Shown: positions 8,125 through 17,080 of the stretch, piece after piece | How the letters are laid out: every line of letters starts with the position of its first letter | Numbering within the stretch: position 1 is the stretch's first letter | Origin: VAXT01 sp963774625 | GTDB lineage: Bacteria > Actinomycetota > Thermoleophilia > Gaiellales > Gaiellaceae | Length of the DNA: 64,000 nt | Assembly: GCA_963774625.1 (NCBI GenBank) | Contig: CAVZFQ010000013.1 | Coordinates: forward strand, 372,001 to 436,000 | Direction of reading: 5' to 3' | Notes under the pieces: generated by a model | Database searches by the model: none | What the model saw: the letters and a program-made list of their open reading frames with translations, nothing else | What the model was told of the DNA's origin: nothing | Translations under genes and position numbers: made by a program

Positions 8125-9347
8125 GGCGCCAATGTTCGCGTTTCCGCCGTGTCTTCGGGCGGAACCGGCTCCAGCGGCCTCGTGGGCTCGACCTCGACCT
8201 CGACTGGAATGGGGCCCGCACGCCACGACTCGAGCTCGATCCGCTCGGAGAAGAACTCCCAGACGGCGCGCATCACCGCGAGCAGCGGGAGCGCGACGAA
8301 GACACCCGCCACGCCGTAGAGCTCGGCGCCCGCGAGGAGCCCGAAGATGACGAGCAGCGGGTGCAGCCGCAGCGCGCTCCCCATCAGCTTCGGCACGACG
8401 ATGTGCCCTTCGATCTGATGGATCGCGAGGTAGAGACCGAGGATCCACAGGGCCGAAATGGGGTCGACGACGAGACCGTAGATGATCGCGGGAATCGCCC
8501 CGAGCACGGGCCCGAGGTAGGGGATGAGCTCCGTGACGGCCGCAAAGGCACCGAAGAGCACGGCGTACGTGTCGGCACCGGGAACCAACCCGAGTGTCCC
8601 GAGCAGCCACATGCCGACGCCGACGCTCGCGCCGATCGTCAGTGAGACCAGCAGCTGCCCGCGGACGTAGCCGGCCAGGGCCTGCTCCATGCGGATGACG
8701 AGGCCTGGCGTGCCGGGGGGTGGAGGGAAGCGCCGGTCGGCCCCCTTCGACAGGCGACCCATGTCGAGGAGCATGTAGACGGAGACGACAATCACGAGGA
8801 TCAGGCTCAGAACCAGCCCGAAGATCCCGATCGCCGCCCCGCGGATGAAGTCGATCGCCTGGGTCGTGTACTTCTCGACGTCCGCGTTCTTGAAGTCCGT
8901 CGCGATCTCGTCGCCCTGCTCGCGGACGTCGATGCGCTCGAGCCCGTGGTCGTCCAACCAGAGCTGGAGGTCGTCGACGCCCTGCTCGAATCCGGTCTGG
9001 CCGGTCTGTCCGTCCTCGACCGTAAGGTAATTCTCGATCCGATCCGCCGCCGATTGCGACTGGTCGATCACGACGAGGCCGATGGCGAAGATCGCCACGG
9101 TCAACGCCGCAGCGAAGCTGAGGTAGACGATCGCGATCGAGAATCCACGTGGAATCCAGAGGCGAGTCAGGGCCCGGACGAGGGGGTCCAGCAGGAGCGC
9201 GATCAGACCCGCGACGAGAAAGACGAAGACCGCGTGAACGACCTGGCTCGCCATGAACCAGATGAGCAACGCGAGCAAGGGGAGCCCGACGAGCTGAATC
9301 CAGCGCGGGATCTGGATCGTCGGCGCCCCGCCGGCCATGGAGGCCAT
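8121..9347 (-). CDS. AI-2E family transporter (PerM/UPF0118)
   Basis: The protein of about 408 residues has two N-terminal helices, an amphipathic domain, then several helices including SVGVGMWLLGTLGLVPGADTYAVLFGAF and ELIPYLGPVLGAIPA, the conserved family core. Family members export autoinducer-2 or act in Na+/H+ exchange or permease roles; the substrate here is unknown. The start is uncertain: ATG at 9347 or at 9338, both just before TIQIPRWIQLVGLP. The C-terminal tail is Pro/Glu-rich. It is the first gene of the hemB-hemL operon. Confidence 0.85.
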   Translation of the reverse strand: MASMAGGAPTIQIPRWIQLVGLPLLALLIWFMASQVVHAVFVFLVAGLIALLLDPLVRALTRLWIPRGFSIAIVYLSFAAALTVAIFAIGLVVIDQSQSAADRIENYLTVEDGQTGQTGFEQGVDDLQLWLDDHGLERIDVREQGDEIATDFKNADVEKYTTQAIDFIRGAAIGIFGLVLSLILVIVVSVYMLLDMGRLSKGADRRFPPPPGTPGLVIRMEQALAGYVRGQLLVSLTIGASVGVGMWLLGTLGLVPGADTYAVLFGAFAAVTELIPYLGPVLGAIPAIIYGLVVDPISALWILGLYLAIHQIEGHIVVPKLMGSALRLHPLLVIFGLLAGAELYGVAGVFVALPLLAVMRAVWEFFSERIELESWRAGPIPVEVEVEPTRPLEPVPPEDTAETRTLAP

Positions 9348-9453
9348 CGTAGCGCGCAAGTGGTGGCTCTCAGGCCACCCGCCTGGGACTGGTCCTTTGC
9401 CGAGGATGGCAACCTCGCACTGGACCGTCACGAACTCTGGGAGGAATCCCGCC

Positions 9454-9459
9454 TACAAT
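9454..9459 (+). promoter_or_regulatory. Putative -10 element TACAAT before the M23-like gene
   Basis: TACAAT lies in the 189-base spacer between the divergent permease and M23-like genes. Its flanks (TACAATCGGCC) are the same as in front of the gene at 42981. An 11-base direct repeat, GTCACGAACTC, brackets it at 9427-9437 and 9473-9483 and could be a regulator site. No convincing -35 box is seen. Confidence 0.4.
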
Positions 9460-9536
9460 CGGCCACTCCGGTGTCACGAACTCAGCTTTCCACAGCCGCT
9501 TTGCAATCCGTACCGACCTCGGTTAGCGTGCCCCGC

Positions 9537-10319
9537 ATGCCCTCGCCCCGAGCCCCCGGGCAGGCGCGCCGCAAATTGCAGGCTCGAGCGCAAGCGAGAC
9601 GCAGGCAACGTCGCATCGCCGGTCTGATCGCAGCCTCCATCGCTGCGCTGATCACCCTGCTCTTGACCGCGTTCGGCTCCGGCTCGCCCGCGCCCGCGCC
9701 GAGCGCCGGCCCTGCGCCTGCCAACCGCCTGCTCCCGGCAGGCCCGCCACGGCCGCAGGTCGTCGCGCTGCGGGGTTCGCTCCGGGTTCAGCTGCCGATC
9801 GACCAGAGTCGCGTGACTGCGATCGGCTACCACGCCGCAGGCGAGGGCGCTCTCGCTCTGGAGCCGATCGGGCGCCAGGCGAACGAAGGGCTCTTCTCGC
9901 GAGTCGTGCGGCGGCTGTTCGGCGGTACCGAGGGCGGCCTCACGTACTACAAGCTCGGCGGCGAGAGCGGAGCCGACACGAGCGCGCTCGACGTCGGGGC
10001 GCCTCCCGGGACCGATGTGTACTCGCCGGTCGACGGGACGGTCGTGGGCATCACCCCTTACGTCGTCAGCGAGAAGACGCTCGGCGCGCGCATCGACGTG
10101 CAGCCGGCCGCCGCTCCGTCACTCGTCGTCACGCTCACCCACCTCCGGCCTGACCCTGCGCTCTCGGTCGGCTCCTCGGTAGCCGCTGCTCGGTCGAAGA
10201 TCGGCTCCGTGCTCGACTTCTCACGCGTCGAGCGTCAGGCGCTTGCCCGGTACACGCAGGACGCGGGGAACCACGTGTCCGTCGAGGTCCACCCGGCGGC
10301 CACCCTGGCGCTTCCCTGA
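9537..10319 (+). CDS. Membrane-anchored protein with M23-peptidase-like C-terminal domain
   Basis: The 260-residue protein has a very basic N terminus, one helix (IAGLIAASIAALITLLLTAF, about residues 30-49), a Pro/Ala linker and a C-terminal domain. SGADTSALDVGAPPGTDVYSPVDGTVVGI resembles the beta-barrel of LytM/M23 hydrolases, but the metal HxxxD motif appears as TSALDVG, without the histidine, and the later HxH is not clear. It may therefore be a non-catalytic M23-like domain. ATG at 9537 is chosen; an in-frame GTG at 9528 is an alternative. ymdB follows with overlap. Confidence 0.7.
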   Translation: MPSPRAPGQARRKLQARAQARRRQRRIAGLIAASIAALITLLLTAFGSGSPAPAPSAGPAPANRLLPAGPPRPQVVALRGSLRVQLPIDQSRVTAIGYHAAGEGALALEPIGRQANEGLFSRVVRRLFGGTEGGLTYYKLGGESGADTSALDVGAPPGTDVYSPVDGTVVGITPYVVSEKTLGARIDVQPAAAPSLVVTLTHLRPDPALSVGSSVAAARSKIGSVLDFSRVERQALARYTQDAGNHVSVEVHPAATLALP

Positions 10320-11095
10320 AGCTTCTCTTCGTCGCCGATGTGAACGGCCGGCCGGGAAGCGAGGCGGTCGAGACCCTGCTGCGGCCCCTGCGCGAGGAAC
10401 ACGGAATCGACTTCTGCGTCGTGAACGGCGAGAACGCCGCCGACGGGCTCGGGATCACCCCGAAGATCGCGGACAGGCTGCTCGCGGCCGGTGCCGACGT
10501 GATCACGCTCGGGAACCACACGTGGAGGCGCAAGGAGATCGTCCCGTACCTCTCCGGGACCGACCGCGTGATCCGGCCGGCGAACTACTCGAAGCACGCC
10601 CCGGGCCGCGGGCACACCGTGGGGTCGACCGCGGACGGCACGAAGGTCGCGGTCATCAACCTCCTCGGCAGCCTCTATCTGGAACCGATGGTCTCGGCCT
10701 ACGAGATCGTCGACGAGCTCGTCGAGGAGGCCCGGCGCGAGACTCCGATCGTGATCGTGGACTTCCACGGCGAGGCGACGAGCGAGAAGGTGGCCATGGC
10801 GCGCTGGCTCGACGGGAAGGTGACCGGCGTTTTCGGCACGCACACGCACGTCCAGACGAATGACGCCCGGGTCCAGCCGGGCGGCACGGCTGCGATCACC
10901 GATGCGGGGATGACGGGCCCCCACGACTCCGTGATCGGGGTCGTGGCCGAGCTCGCGATCGACCGCATGCGCACGGGGATTCCGGTCCGGTTCGAGACGG
11001 CCGCGGGTGACGTCCGACTCGAGGGCGTGATCGTCGAATGCGACGGCTCAGGTCGCGCCACCTCGTGCGAGGCCATCCGCGTGCCGCTCTCGTAG
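10316..11095 (+). CDS. ymdB: YmdB-type metallophosphoesterase (TIGR00282 family)
   Basis: Members hydrolyse 2',3'-cyclic nucleotides with a two-metal centre. Visible ligands and motifs: VNGENAADGLGITPK, LGNHTWRRKE, DFHGEATSEK and GTHTHVQTND. The family begins MKILFIGDxxG; here KLLFVADVNGRPG carries the first metal aspartate and lies upstream of the first GTG (10340). The only start that retains it is CTG at 10316, which overlaps the preceding stop as CTGA. With this start the protein has 259 residues. Its end overlaps the convergent glycosyltransferase gene by 48 bases. Confidence 0.88.
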   Translation: MKLLFVADVNGRPGSEAVETLLRPLREEHGIDFCVVNGENAADGLGITPKIADRLLAAGADVITLGNHTWRRKEIVPYLSGTDRVIRPANYSKHAPGRGHTVGSTADGTKVAVINLLGSLYLEPMVSAYEIVDELVEEARRETPIVIVDFHGEATSEKVAMARWLDGKVTGVFGTHTHVQTNDARVQPGGTAAITDAGMTGPHDSVIGVVAELAIDRMRTGIPVRFETAAGDVRLEGVIVECDGSGRATSCEAIRVPLS

Positions 11096-12301
11096 TCCCA
11101 GAGCGAGCACGGCCAGCAGAGCGAGCAGGACGAGGTCGCGCACGAGGACGAGCCACGACGCGGCCGCGTCGAACTCCAGCGCAAGGTCCCAGTAACGGAA
11201 CGGGAACCAGAGCTGCGTCAGGATGAGCGCGGCCGCGAGCAGGGCCGACGCCGTGAGCCCACGGCGGCCCCGAACCAGCGGCACCACCGGGATCAGCCAG
11301 ATCAGGAACTGGGGCGAGAGCACCTTGCCAAGCACGATGAACGCAGTCAGGGCGGCCGCGCAAGCGAGGACGAACCGTTCCTTCTCCGCGGGCCCCCGGG
11401 CGAAGACGACCCAGATCGCGACCAGCACGGCCACCTGCAAGAGGGATTGGGCGAGCGCCAGCACATCGGGCAAGGTCCCCGCCAGGTTCTGGGACCCGTG
11501 GCTCGAGTCCATCGTGATGTCGAGCCCGAAGGCTTGGTGCGCCGCGAGCAGGAACGCGGAGCCGAGGCTCTCGATCTGCAGCGGACGGGACGCCTGCCGC
11601 GTGAGGCTGTCCCAGACGCCGCCTGGTGAGAGCACCAGGAAGGGGAGCACGACGATCGCCGTCGCTCCGACCATGATCGCGCCGCAGCGCATCGCTTCCC
11701 GGCGCCCTTCGCGTTTCCAGACGTACGCCAGAGCCAGCGGCGCCAGCACCGCCGGGTAGAGCTTGGCGGCGATGGCCAGGCCGAGTGCCCCGTGGCCCAG
11801 ACGCTCTCGCCCCGAGAGGAGAGCGGCGAGGGCTCCCGCGGTGAGCGCCGCCGGCCAGAGGTCGAAACGCGAGAGGAGGACGGAGCCGGCCGCGAGCGGT
11901 GCGAGGGCTACGAAGCCGAGCGCCGCGGCCAGCCGGCGGGCGCCGGCGCCCAGCGCCACCAGCGCTGCCGCGACGAACGCGACGAGCGCCAGGCCGCACA
12001 CCGCCATGAAGCCCTCGAAGTGCCGGGTGAACGTCTGGAAGTCGGCGTCGCCGAGCGCCGGGACGACGAAGGCCGGGAGCGCCCCCGGAGGGTACTCGAG
12101 GCCGAAGTCGCGATAAGGAACGAGCCCGTCGTCCATCGCCGTTCCGTAGCGGTGGTACACCGGCGTGTCCACGATCTGGTCGCGCTCGTAGAAGCCGCGG
12201 TGGATGAGCGCCCACGAGGTGAGGAAGACGATCGACGCGAGCCCCGCCGCGAATGCGGCGAGCAGCGGATCAACCGGTCGCGACGGGCTCGGGCTCGTCA
12301 T
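11048..12301 (-). CDS. GT87-type polyprenol-phosphate-dependent mannosyltransferase-like membrane protein
   Basis: The 417-residue protein has about ten hydrophobic helices. The sequence YRDFGLEYPPGA in the first extracytoplasmic loop and KLYPAVLAPLALAYVWKREG in a later loop are typical of DUF2029/GT87 enzymes, which transfer mannose from polyprenyl-phosphate-mannose outside the membrane. The acceptor is unknown. It overlaps the upstream gene by 32 bases, so the two are coupled. The ATG at 12301 gives MTSPSPSRPVDPLLAAF. Confidence 0.75.
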   Translation of the reverse strand: MTSPSPSRPVDPLLAAFAAGLASIVFLTSWALIHRGFYERDQIVDTPVYHRYGTAMDDGLVPYRDFGLEYPPGALPAFVVPALGDADFQTFTRHFEGFMAVCGLALVAFVAAALVALGAGARRLAAALGFVALAPLAAGSVLLSRFDLWPAALTAGALAALLSGRERLGHGALGLAIAAKLYPAVLAPLALAYVWKREGRREAMRCGAIMVGATAIVVLPFLVLSPGGVWDSLTRQASRPLQIESLGSAFLLAAHQAFGLDITMDSSHGSQNLAGTLPDVLALAQSLLQVAVLVAIWVVFARGPAEKERFVLACAAALTAFIVLGKVLSPQFLIWLIPVVPLVRGRRGLTASALLAAALILTQLWFPFRYWDLALEFDAAASWLVLVRDLVLLALLAVLALGLRERHADGLARGGAT

Positions 12302-14021
12302 CTGATGCCAGGACTGCGTAGGCGACGAAGGGGAGGAACCACGGGATGTAGAGGTAGAACCAGTGCGTCAGCGTCAGCTCGAAGCCGATCAGAATCGCGC
12401 CGGTCAGCGCCGCGAGCTGCAACACGGTCTTGCGTCGCGGCCAGAAGAACGTCGCGACCGAGCCGGCGACCAGCAGCACGATGGCTACGGGCTGCGCCCT
12501 GCCGAGGTCCGGGATGCCCTGCGCGTGGTACTGGCCCCAGCCCCAGATCGAGAACGGAGAGTCGCGGCCGACCTGCCAGCCGAAGGTGCGATCCCAGAAC
12601 ACGCGCGCGGCGTGCAAAGGGTCCGGCTCGAGGAAGAGGATCCAGAAGCAGCCGATCGTTCCGAGGACGAAGCCGGCGGCGAACCGGGCCTTCGTGCTGA
12701 GCGCACGAGGCTCTCCGTAGGAGGCCCACAGCGGCACGAGCAGCAGGGCCGCGAACTTCGTCCAGGCCCCGAGAGCAAGGAAGATGCCGCGCCCCCACGG
12801 CGAGGTGGCGAGCCAGAAGCCGAAGACGAGGAGGGCGGGCATGACCGCGTCGTTCGTGTTCGAGTTCGACACGAACTGGGTGAACGGATTGGCCGCCCAG
12901 GCGAAGGGGAGCGCGGCACCCAGGTAGTGGCCGCCGAACCGGAGGCCGACCAGCATGAGGCCGAAGATCGTGATCAGGTCGAACGCGATCGCCGTCGCGT
13001 GCGCCGCGGGCAACTTGTCCCACCGACCGCTCCAACCGAAAACCGCGTAGCCCGGCACGTAGGCCTCGTACGCCACTGGCCCGTAGGTGTCGCCGCGCTC
13101 GTTGGCCGACTCGCAACGTCCGTTCGTCTGGACTCGCTCCCGGACGCGGCCCTCCGCGTCCTCGGCGCCGCACTTCTTCAGGTCGCCTTCCACCGGCATG
13201 TGGCCGTAGGGCATCTCGCCGTTCGCAATCCGCTGCGCGCCGATGACGCTCGCGTACCCGACGTCGATCACGTTCGAGTCCTGCACGTTGAGGCCGACGC
13301 GGAAGCCGGCGAGGAAGACCGTGAGCGCCGCGAGTAACCAGACAGGCCACACCGGAGGCGACGCGCGCGAGGGACCGCGCACGGTGATCCAGAGCATGCG
13401 CGCGAGCAGGTACGCCATCGGCGGATACGCAAGCGGCACGCTCGCGAAGATGTCCCCGTCGTTGAAGTACCAGAGCGACACCGAGAAGGAGAGCAGGACG
13501 AGCAGGTCCAGGTTCCGCGCCGAGCGCAAACGGCGGAAGTCCAGAAGGCCGGCCAGGAAGACGGCGCAGAAGCCGAGCCAGATGACCGGGTTCTCGAGCT
13601 GGCGGCCGCCGAAGGCGCCGGGGTAGCCTCGCGCCATCTTCCAGGCCACCTGTGGCCCCGTCCAGGCCTCGGTCACGACCTCGGTCCTGTCGTCGACCCG
13701 GCCGGTGGCGATCTGACCCGCGCGCCGGTCCCAGACGTTCACCTTCCAGTCGTGCCGCTCCTTGTCGAACTCGGCATCGGTCGTCCGGCTCGACCTGGAG
13801 TAGCGCCCCACCCAGTTCGCGACCTTCGTATGCTCCAGGAAGACCGTGGTCGCACGGGTCTCGGTCAACTCGGGCCGCTCCTCGACCGGGGCGAACGGCG
13901 TCTGGACGAGTCGCCCCTGCGCGTCGTACGTGGGTCGCGTCGGCGTGGGCGCCGCACTCGCAGTTGGAGCCGCCGCGAGGACGGCGAGGAGAAGCGCCAG
14001 CAGAAGGACGGCCCGCCGCAC
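12270..14021 (-). CDS. Large multi-pass membrane protein, probable GT-C glycosyltransferase
   Basis: The 583-residue protein begins with a cleavable-looking signal (VLLLALLLAVLAAAPTASA), then an extracytoplasmic region of about 110 residues, then about nine helices. Within the membrane part, ANPFTQFVSNSNTNDAVMPALLVFGFWLA and GAWTKFAALLLVPLW resemble GT-C/GT87 enzymes. No exact family is recognised. Start GTG at 14021 lies seven bases from the GtrA stop. With the neighbouring GT87 and GtrA genes it suggests cell-envelope polysaccharide or glycolipid assembly. Confidence 0.65.
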   Translation of the reverse strand: MRRAVLLLALLLAVLAAAPTASAAPTPTRPTYDAQGRLVQTPFAPVEERPELTETRATTVFLEHTKVANWVGRYSRSSRTTDAEFDKERHDWKVNVWDRRAGQIATGRVDDRTEVVTEAWTGPQVAWKMARGYPGAFGGRQLENPVIWLGFCAVFLAGLLDFRRLRSARNLDLLVLLSFSVSLWYFNDGDIFASVPLAYPPMAYLLARMLWITVRGPSRASPPVWPVWLLAALTVFLAGFRVGLNVQDSNVIDVGYASVIGAQRIANGEMPYGHMPVEGDLKKCGAEDAEGRVRERVQTNGRCESANERGDTYGPVAYEAYVPGYAVFGWSGRWDKLPAAHATAIAFDLITIFGLMLVGLRFGGHYLGAALPFAWAANPFTQFVSNSNTNDAVMPALLVFGFWLATSPWGRGIFLALGAWTKFAALLLVPLWASYGEPRALSTKARFAAGFVLGTIGCFWILFLEPDPLHAARVFWDRTFGWQVGRDSPFSIWGWGQYHAQGIPDLGRAQPVAIVLLVAGSVATFFWPRRKTVLQLAALTGAILIGFELTLTHWFYLYIPWFLPFVAYAVLASDDEPEPVATG

Positions 14022-14026
14022 CGCGG

Positions 14027-14479
14027 CTAACGGCGCCGGAACGACCAGAGCTTGTTGCCGACGAAGTTGATCGGCATCACGAGCACGACCGCGATCGCCT
14101 GGGCGACGATCTTCCCGATGCCGAACGCGACGAACGTCGTGAGGAGAATCTCGTTCGCCGCCAGGGCCACGACCGAGACGATGAAGAAGCGCAGGCCCTG
14201 GTAGGCGATGTGACCACGCTGGCCGCGAAACGTCCAGATCCGGTTCCACGTGTAGTTGTTCGTGACCGCGACGAGGAACGAGCACGCAGCGGCCACGCTG
14301 TAGTGCAGCCCGGCCTCGATCAGCGCAACGTAGACCGCCAGGTTGACGACGTACCCAGTCGCGCCGACAACCGAGAACTTCGCGAGCTGCACCCAGTTGG
14401 CGGGGCGGCGAAGCGCGCGCCCGGCGCGGCGGCGGGCCTGCCCGAGCGAGGATGAGGCGGCTGCGGGCTCGTTCGTCAC
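14027..14479 (-). CDS. GtrA family membrane protein
   Basis: The 150-residue protein has four helices and the GtrA signature: QLAKFSVVGATGYVVNLAVY at the start, NNYTWNRIWTFR in the middle and NFVGNKLWSFRRR at the C terminus. GtrA proteins are thought to move polyprenyl-phosphate-linked sugars across the membrane, which fits the two glycosyltransferase-like genes downstream. The ATG overlaps the stop of the PRC-barrel gene (ATGA). Confidence 0.88.
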   Translation of the reverse strand: MTNEPAAASSSLGQARRRAGRALRRPANWVQLAKFSVVGATGYVVNLAVYVALIEAGLHYSVAAACSFLVAVTNNYTWNRIWTFRGQRGHIAYQGLRFFIVSVVALAANEILLTTFVAFGIGKIVAQAIAVVLVMPINFVGNKLWSFRRR

Positions 14480-14766
14480 CGGTCGGCGAGCGTACCGGAG
14501 GCGCCGCCGCGAAGGGAGCGGCCGTGGGCGCGGTAGAACTCAAGCTCCGCCGGCTCGAGCAGCGTGAGGGGCGAGTCGATCTCGACGTGGGCAGCGACGT
14601 TCGCGGCGGCGGCCATCGGTAGAAAGCGGTGCACGCCGTCGCGGCAGAGCACGTCCAGGCCGAGTGGACGGTCGGCATCCGCCTCGAGGATCACGTCGAC
14701 TACGCGGCCGACCTCGATTCCGCCGCTGAGCATGACGAGCCTGTTCAGGAGGTGGTTGGTCGCCAT
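14476..14766 (-). CDS. PRC-barrel-like small protein
   Basis: The 96-residue protein contains GGIEVGRVVDVILEADADRPLGLDVLCRDGVHRFLP, the beta-barrel pattern of PRC domains found in RimM and photosynthetic H subunits, with an added C-terminal helix. Its partner is unknown. ATG at 14766 is used; it lies 37 bases after the acylphosphatase gene. Confidence 0.65.
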   Translation of the reverse strand: MATNHLLNRLVMLSGGIEVGRVVDVILEADADRPLGLDVLCRDGVHRFLPMAAAANVAAHVEIDSPLTLLEPAELEFYRAHGRSLRGGASGTLADR

Positions 14767-14803
14767 CACCGCCCCCTCTGCCCCTGACCCGGCGTCGGAA
14801 AAC

Positions 14804-15070
14804 TCATTGCACTGCGAATCCCTGTTCGCGAGCCGGATCTTCCCAGTCGACGTCGACCGATTCCACCCGCGCGCCCGGCGGGCCGCGACGGCACCAGTCG
14901 ACCATCGATTCGACCCGGTCCTCAGGCCCCTCGAAGACGGCCTCGACGGCTCCGTCCCGCAGGTTCCGCACCCAGCCGGAGACGCCGAGCGACCGGGCAC
15001 GGTCACGCGTCTCGACGCGGAAGAAGACACCCTGCACGGACCCGTGCACACGCACGTGCGCCCTCTTCAT
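14804..15070 (-). CDS. acyP: Acylphosphatase
   Basis: The 88-residue protein is full length for the family. HGSVQGVFFR carries the phosphate-binding loop and catalytic arginine, and GWVRNLRDGAVEAVFEG carries the catalytic asparagine. It hydrolyses acyl phosphates such as acetyl phosphate or carbamoyl phosphate. The start overlaps the stop of pcm (ATGA). Confidence 0.93.
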   Translation of the reverse strand: MKRAHVRVHGSVQGVFFRVETRDRARSLGVSGWVRNLRDGAVEAVFEGPEDRVESMVDWCRRGPPGARVESVDVDWEDPAREQGFAVQ

Positions 15071-15717
15071 CGCGGGAACCCGCCCTCCCCGACTAGCGGC
15101 ACGAAACGGCAGGGGACGGAGCGGACGATCGCCGGTCCCTCGGGGCTGCGGATGATGAGCTCGAGGCGCTGCCCGCCACGACCGCCGACCGGAACGGCGA
15201 GCCGGCCGCGCGGTTCGAGCTGCTCGTAGAGCTCCTTTGGCATGCCCGGGGCGGCAGCCGCGACCGCGATCGCGTCGAACGGCGCCTGCTCGGGGAGACC
15301 CAGGGTGCCGTCGCCTTCGTGGACACTCACGCGTTCGTAGCCGGCGGCTGCCAGGTTGAGCCTGGCCTGCTCCGCGAGCTCCGGGATCCGCTCGATCGTG
15401 AAGACCTCGCCGGCCAGCTCTGCGAGCACGGCGGCCTGGTAGCCGGAGCCGGTGCCCACGTCGAGCACCCGCTCGTGCCCGCCCAGCGCCAGCGCCTCGC
15501 AGATGCGTGCCACCATGTACGGCTGCGAGATCGTCTGCCCGTGGCCGATCGGCAGGGCGGCGTCGTCGTACGCGCGGGATTGCTCGCCCTCGGGAACGAA
15601 GAGCTCGCGCGGGACACGCTCCATTGCATCGAGGACCCGCTGGTCGACGATGTCGCGGCCTCGTAGCTGGTCGTCGACCATGCGGGCGCGCGCGATCTCG
15701 GTCGAGTCAGGCGGCAT
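15067..15717 (-). CDS. pcm: Protein-L-isoaspartate O-methyltransferase
   Basis: The 216-residue protein repairs isoaspartyl residues using S-adenosylmethionine. RVLDVGTGSGYQAAVLAEL is the SAM-binding motif I in its PCMT form, ALPIGHGQTISQPYMVARM-like sequence (ALPIGHGQTISQPY) is the substrate-binding signature, and the N-terminal MVDDQLRGRDI is typical. The start overlaps the end of the phosphodiesterase gene by 11 bases. Confidence 0.93.
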   Translation of the reverse strand: MPPDSTEIARARMVDDQLRGRDIVDQRVLDAMERVPRELFVPEGEQSRAYDDAALPIGHGQTISQPYMVARICEALALGGHERVLDVGTGSGYQAAVLAELAGEVFTIERIPELAEQARLNLAAAGYERVSVHEGDGTLGLPEQAPFDAIAVAAAAPGMPKELYEQLEPRGRLAVPVGGRGGQRLELIIRSPEGPAIVRSVPCRFVPLVGEGGFPR

Positions 15718-17080
15718 GAGCGGCGGCGCGCATCGACGCGGGGGGCTCGACGCCGAAGTGGCGCAGGACCGTCGGCGCCACCTCGACGATCGAGCCGGGA
15801 GGGTCGAGCCCGACCGCGAGCATCGGCACCTCCGAGTCGCCGACCTCGAGCGAGCCGTGGCTGCCGCCGCCCGCGTGGTGGCCGCCGCCCAGGTCCGCGA
15901 ACTCGAAGCCCGGCGCGGCGGAGACGATCAGGTCGCCGGCGTTCGGGTTTTGCAGGGCGGCCCACGAACGCTCCAGCGCATCCGGGTAGGGGAGCAGCGA
16001 CTCGTCGCCGCGTGTGGAGAACCCGCCGTCCGCCCTGACGAAGCGAAGCTCCTCGCCGGCGCGACGGGCGACGGCCTCGTCGCCCTCGAGGTAGAGGACG
16101 ACTTCGGCGCTCGCTTCTCCGTCGAGGCGCCGGGCGAGCTCGCCGGGCTCCGCGCGACAGCTCGGTAGGCGGTACACCATCGCGGCGCGGTTCGAAGCCG
16201 TCACGGCCAGCTCGGCTCGGCCTCGCCCTGGGCGGAAGAGTGAGAAGCCGTCGAATGCGGCCTCCAGTCGCACCCCGCGGTCGACTTTCGTCTGGCCATG
16301 GTCCGAGCACACGAGGACCGAGTAGCGCTCGAGGAACTCGTCGGCGCCGCCGGCGGCATCGAGCAGGGCAGCGACGGCGCGATCGGTGCGCGTCAGCGCC
16401 GCCTCTGCGCCTTCGGGCCCTTCGGCGTGCGACGCGTAGTCGTAGTCGGGGAGGTAGTAGACGAAGAAGTCGAAGCCGTCGCGCGTCACGAGCCAGCGGC
16501 CGACACTCGCCGCGTAGTTGTCCACGGAGCCGCCCGAGCGGGTGCGAACGGCGAGCGGGGCGCCGGTCACGTCCGAGGCGAACACGTTGAAGTAGTAGAA
16601 CCGGCGCGGCCCGTAGACCGTGCGCCTCACGCCGGGAAGCGTGGCGGTGTGCTCCGTCCGGCCCCGGTAGCAGACCATGTTCACGGCCGCCGTCACGTGA
16701 CCGGCGTCGTCGAGCGCCTCGAACACGGTGAGCGCGTCGGGAGAGAGGTGCTCGGCGTTCAAGTTGAAGATCGCGTCCCGGATCGATTGGGTCGTCCCGG
16801 CCGCTCGTAGCGCCCGGAACGACGATCCGTACTCGACCAGCCGCCGCTCGCGCTCGTGGTACCAGACCAGGTGCGGGATCCGGTGCACGTCGGGATGCGC
16901 GCCTGTTGCCAGCGACGAGAGGCAGACCGGGGTCAGTGAAGGAAACGTGGTGACGGCGCGCCGGTAGGAGCCGTTCTCGGCCAGGACGGCCAGCGCCGGA
17001 GCAGTGCCCCGCTCGACGGCGCGTTCGAGCATCGCAGGCGTCAAGCCGTCGATGACGATGAGGACGAGCTTCCGATTCAC
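15707..17080 (-). CDS. Type I phosphodiesterase/nucleotide pyrophosphatase family protein
   Basis: The 457-residue protein has the alkaline-phosphatase fold metal ligands in order: LIVIDGL (Asp), FPSLTPVC (nucleophile Thr), PDYDYASH (Asp and His), CSDHGQT (Asp-His) and GSHGSL (His). It probably cleaves phosphodiester or pyrophosphate bonds; the substrate is unknown and no signal peptide is seen. GTG at 17080 follows the upstream stop directly (TAGTG). A related but fused enzyme is found at 55758-57756. Confidence 0.82.
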   Translation of the reverse strand: MNRKLVLIVIDGLTPAMLERAVERGTAPALAVLAENGSYRRAVTTFPSLTPVCLSSLATGAHPDVHRIPHLVWYHERERRLVEYGSSFRALRAAGTTQSIRDAIFNLNAEHLSPDALTVFEALDDAGHVTAAVNMVCYRGRTEHTATLPGVRRTVYGPRRFYYFNVFASDVTGAPLAVRTRSGGSVDNYAASVGRWLVTRDGFDFFVYYLPDYDYASHAEGPEGAEAALTRTDRAVAALLDAAGGADEFLERYSVLVCSDHGQTKVDRGVRLEAAFDGFSLFRPGRGRAELAVTASNRAAMVYRLPSCRAEPGELARRLDGEASAEVVLYLEGDEAVARRAGEELRFVRADGGFSTRGDESLLPYPDALERSWAALQNPNAGDLIVSAAPGFEFADLGGGHHAGGGSHGSLEVGDSEVPMLAVGLDPPGSIVEVAPTVLRHFGVEPPASMRAAAHAA

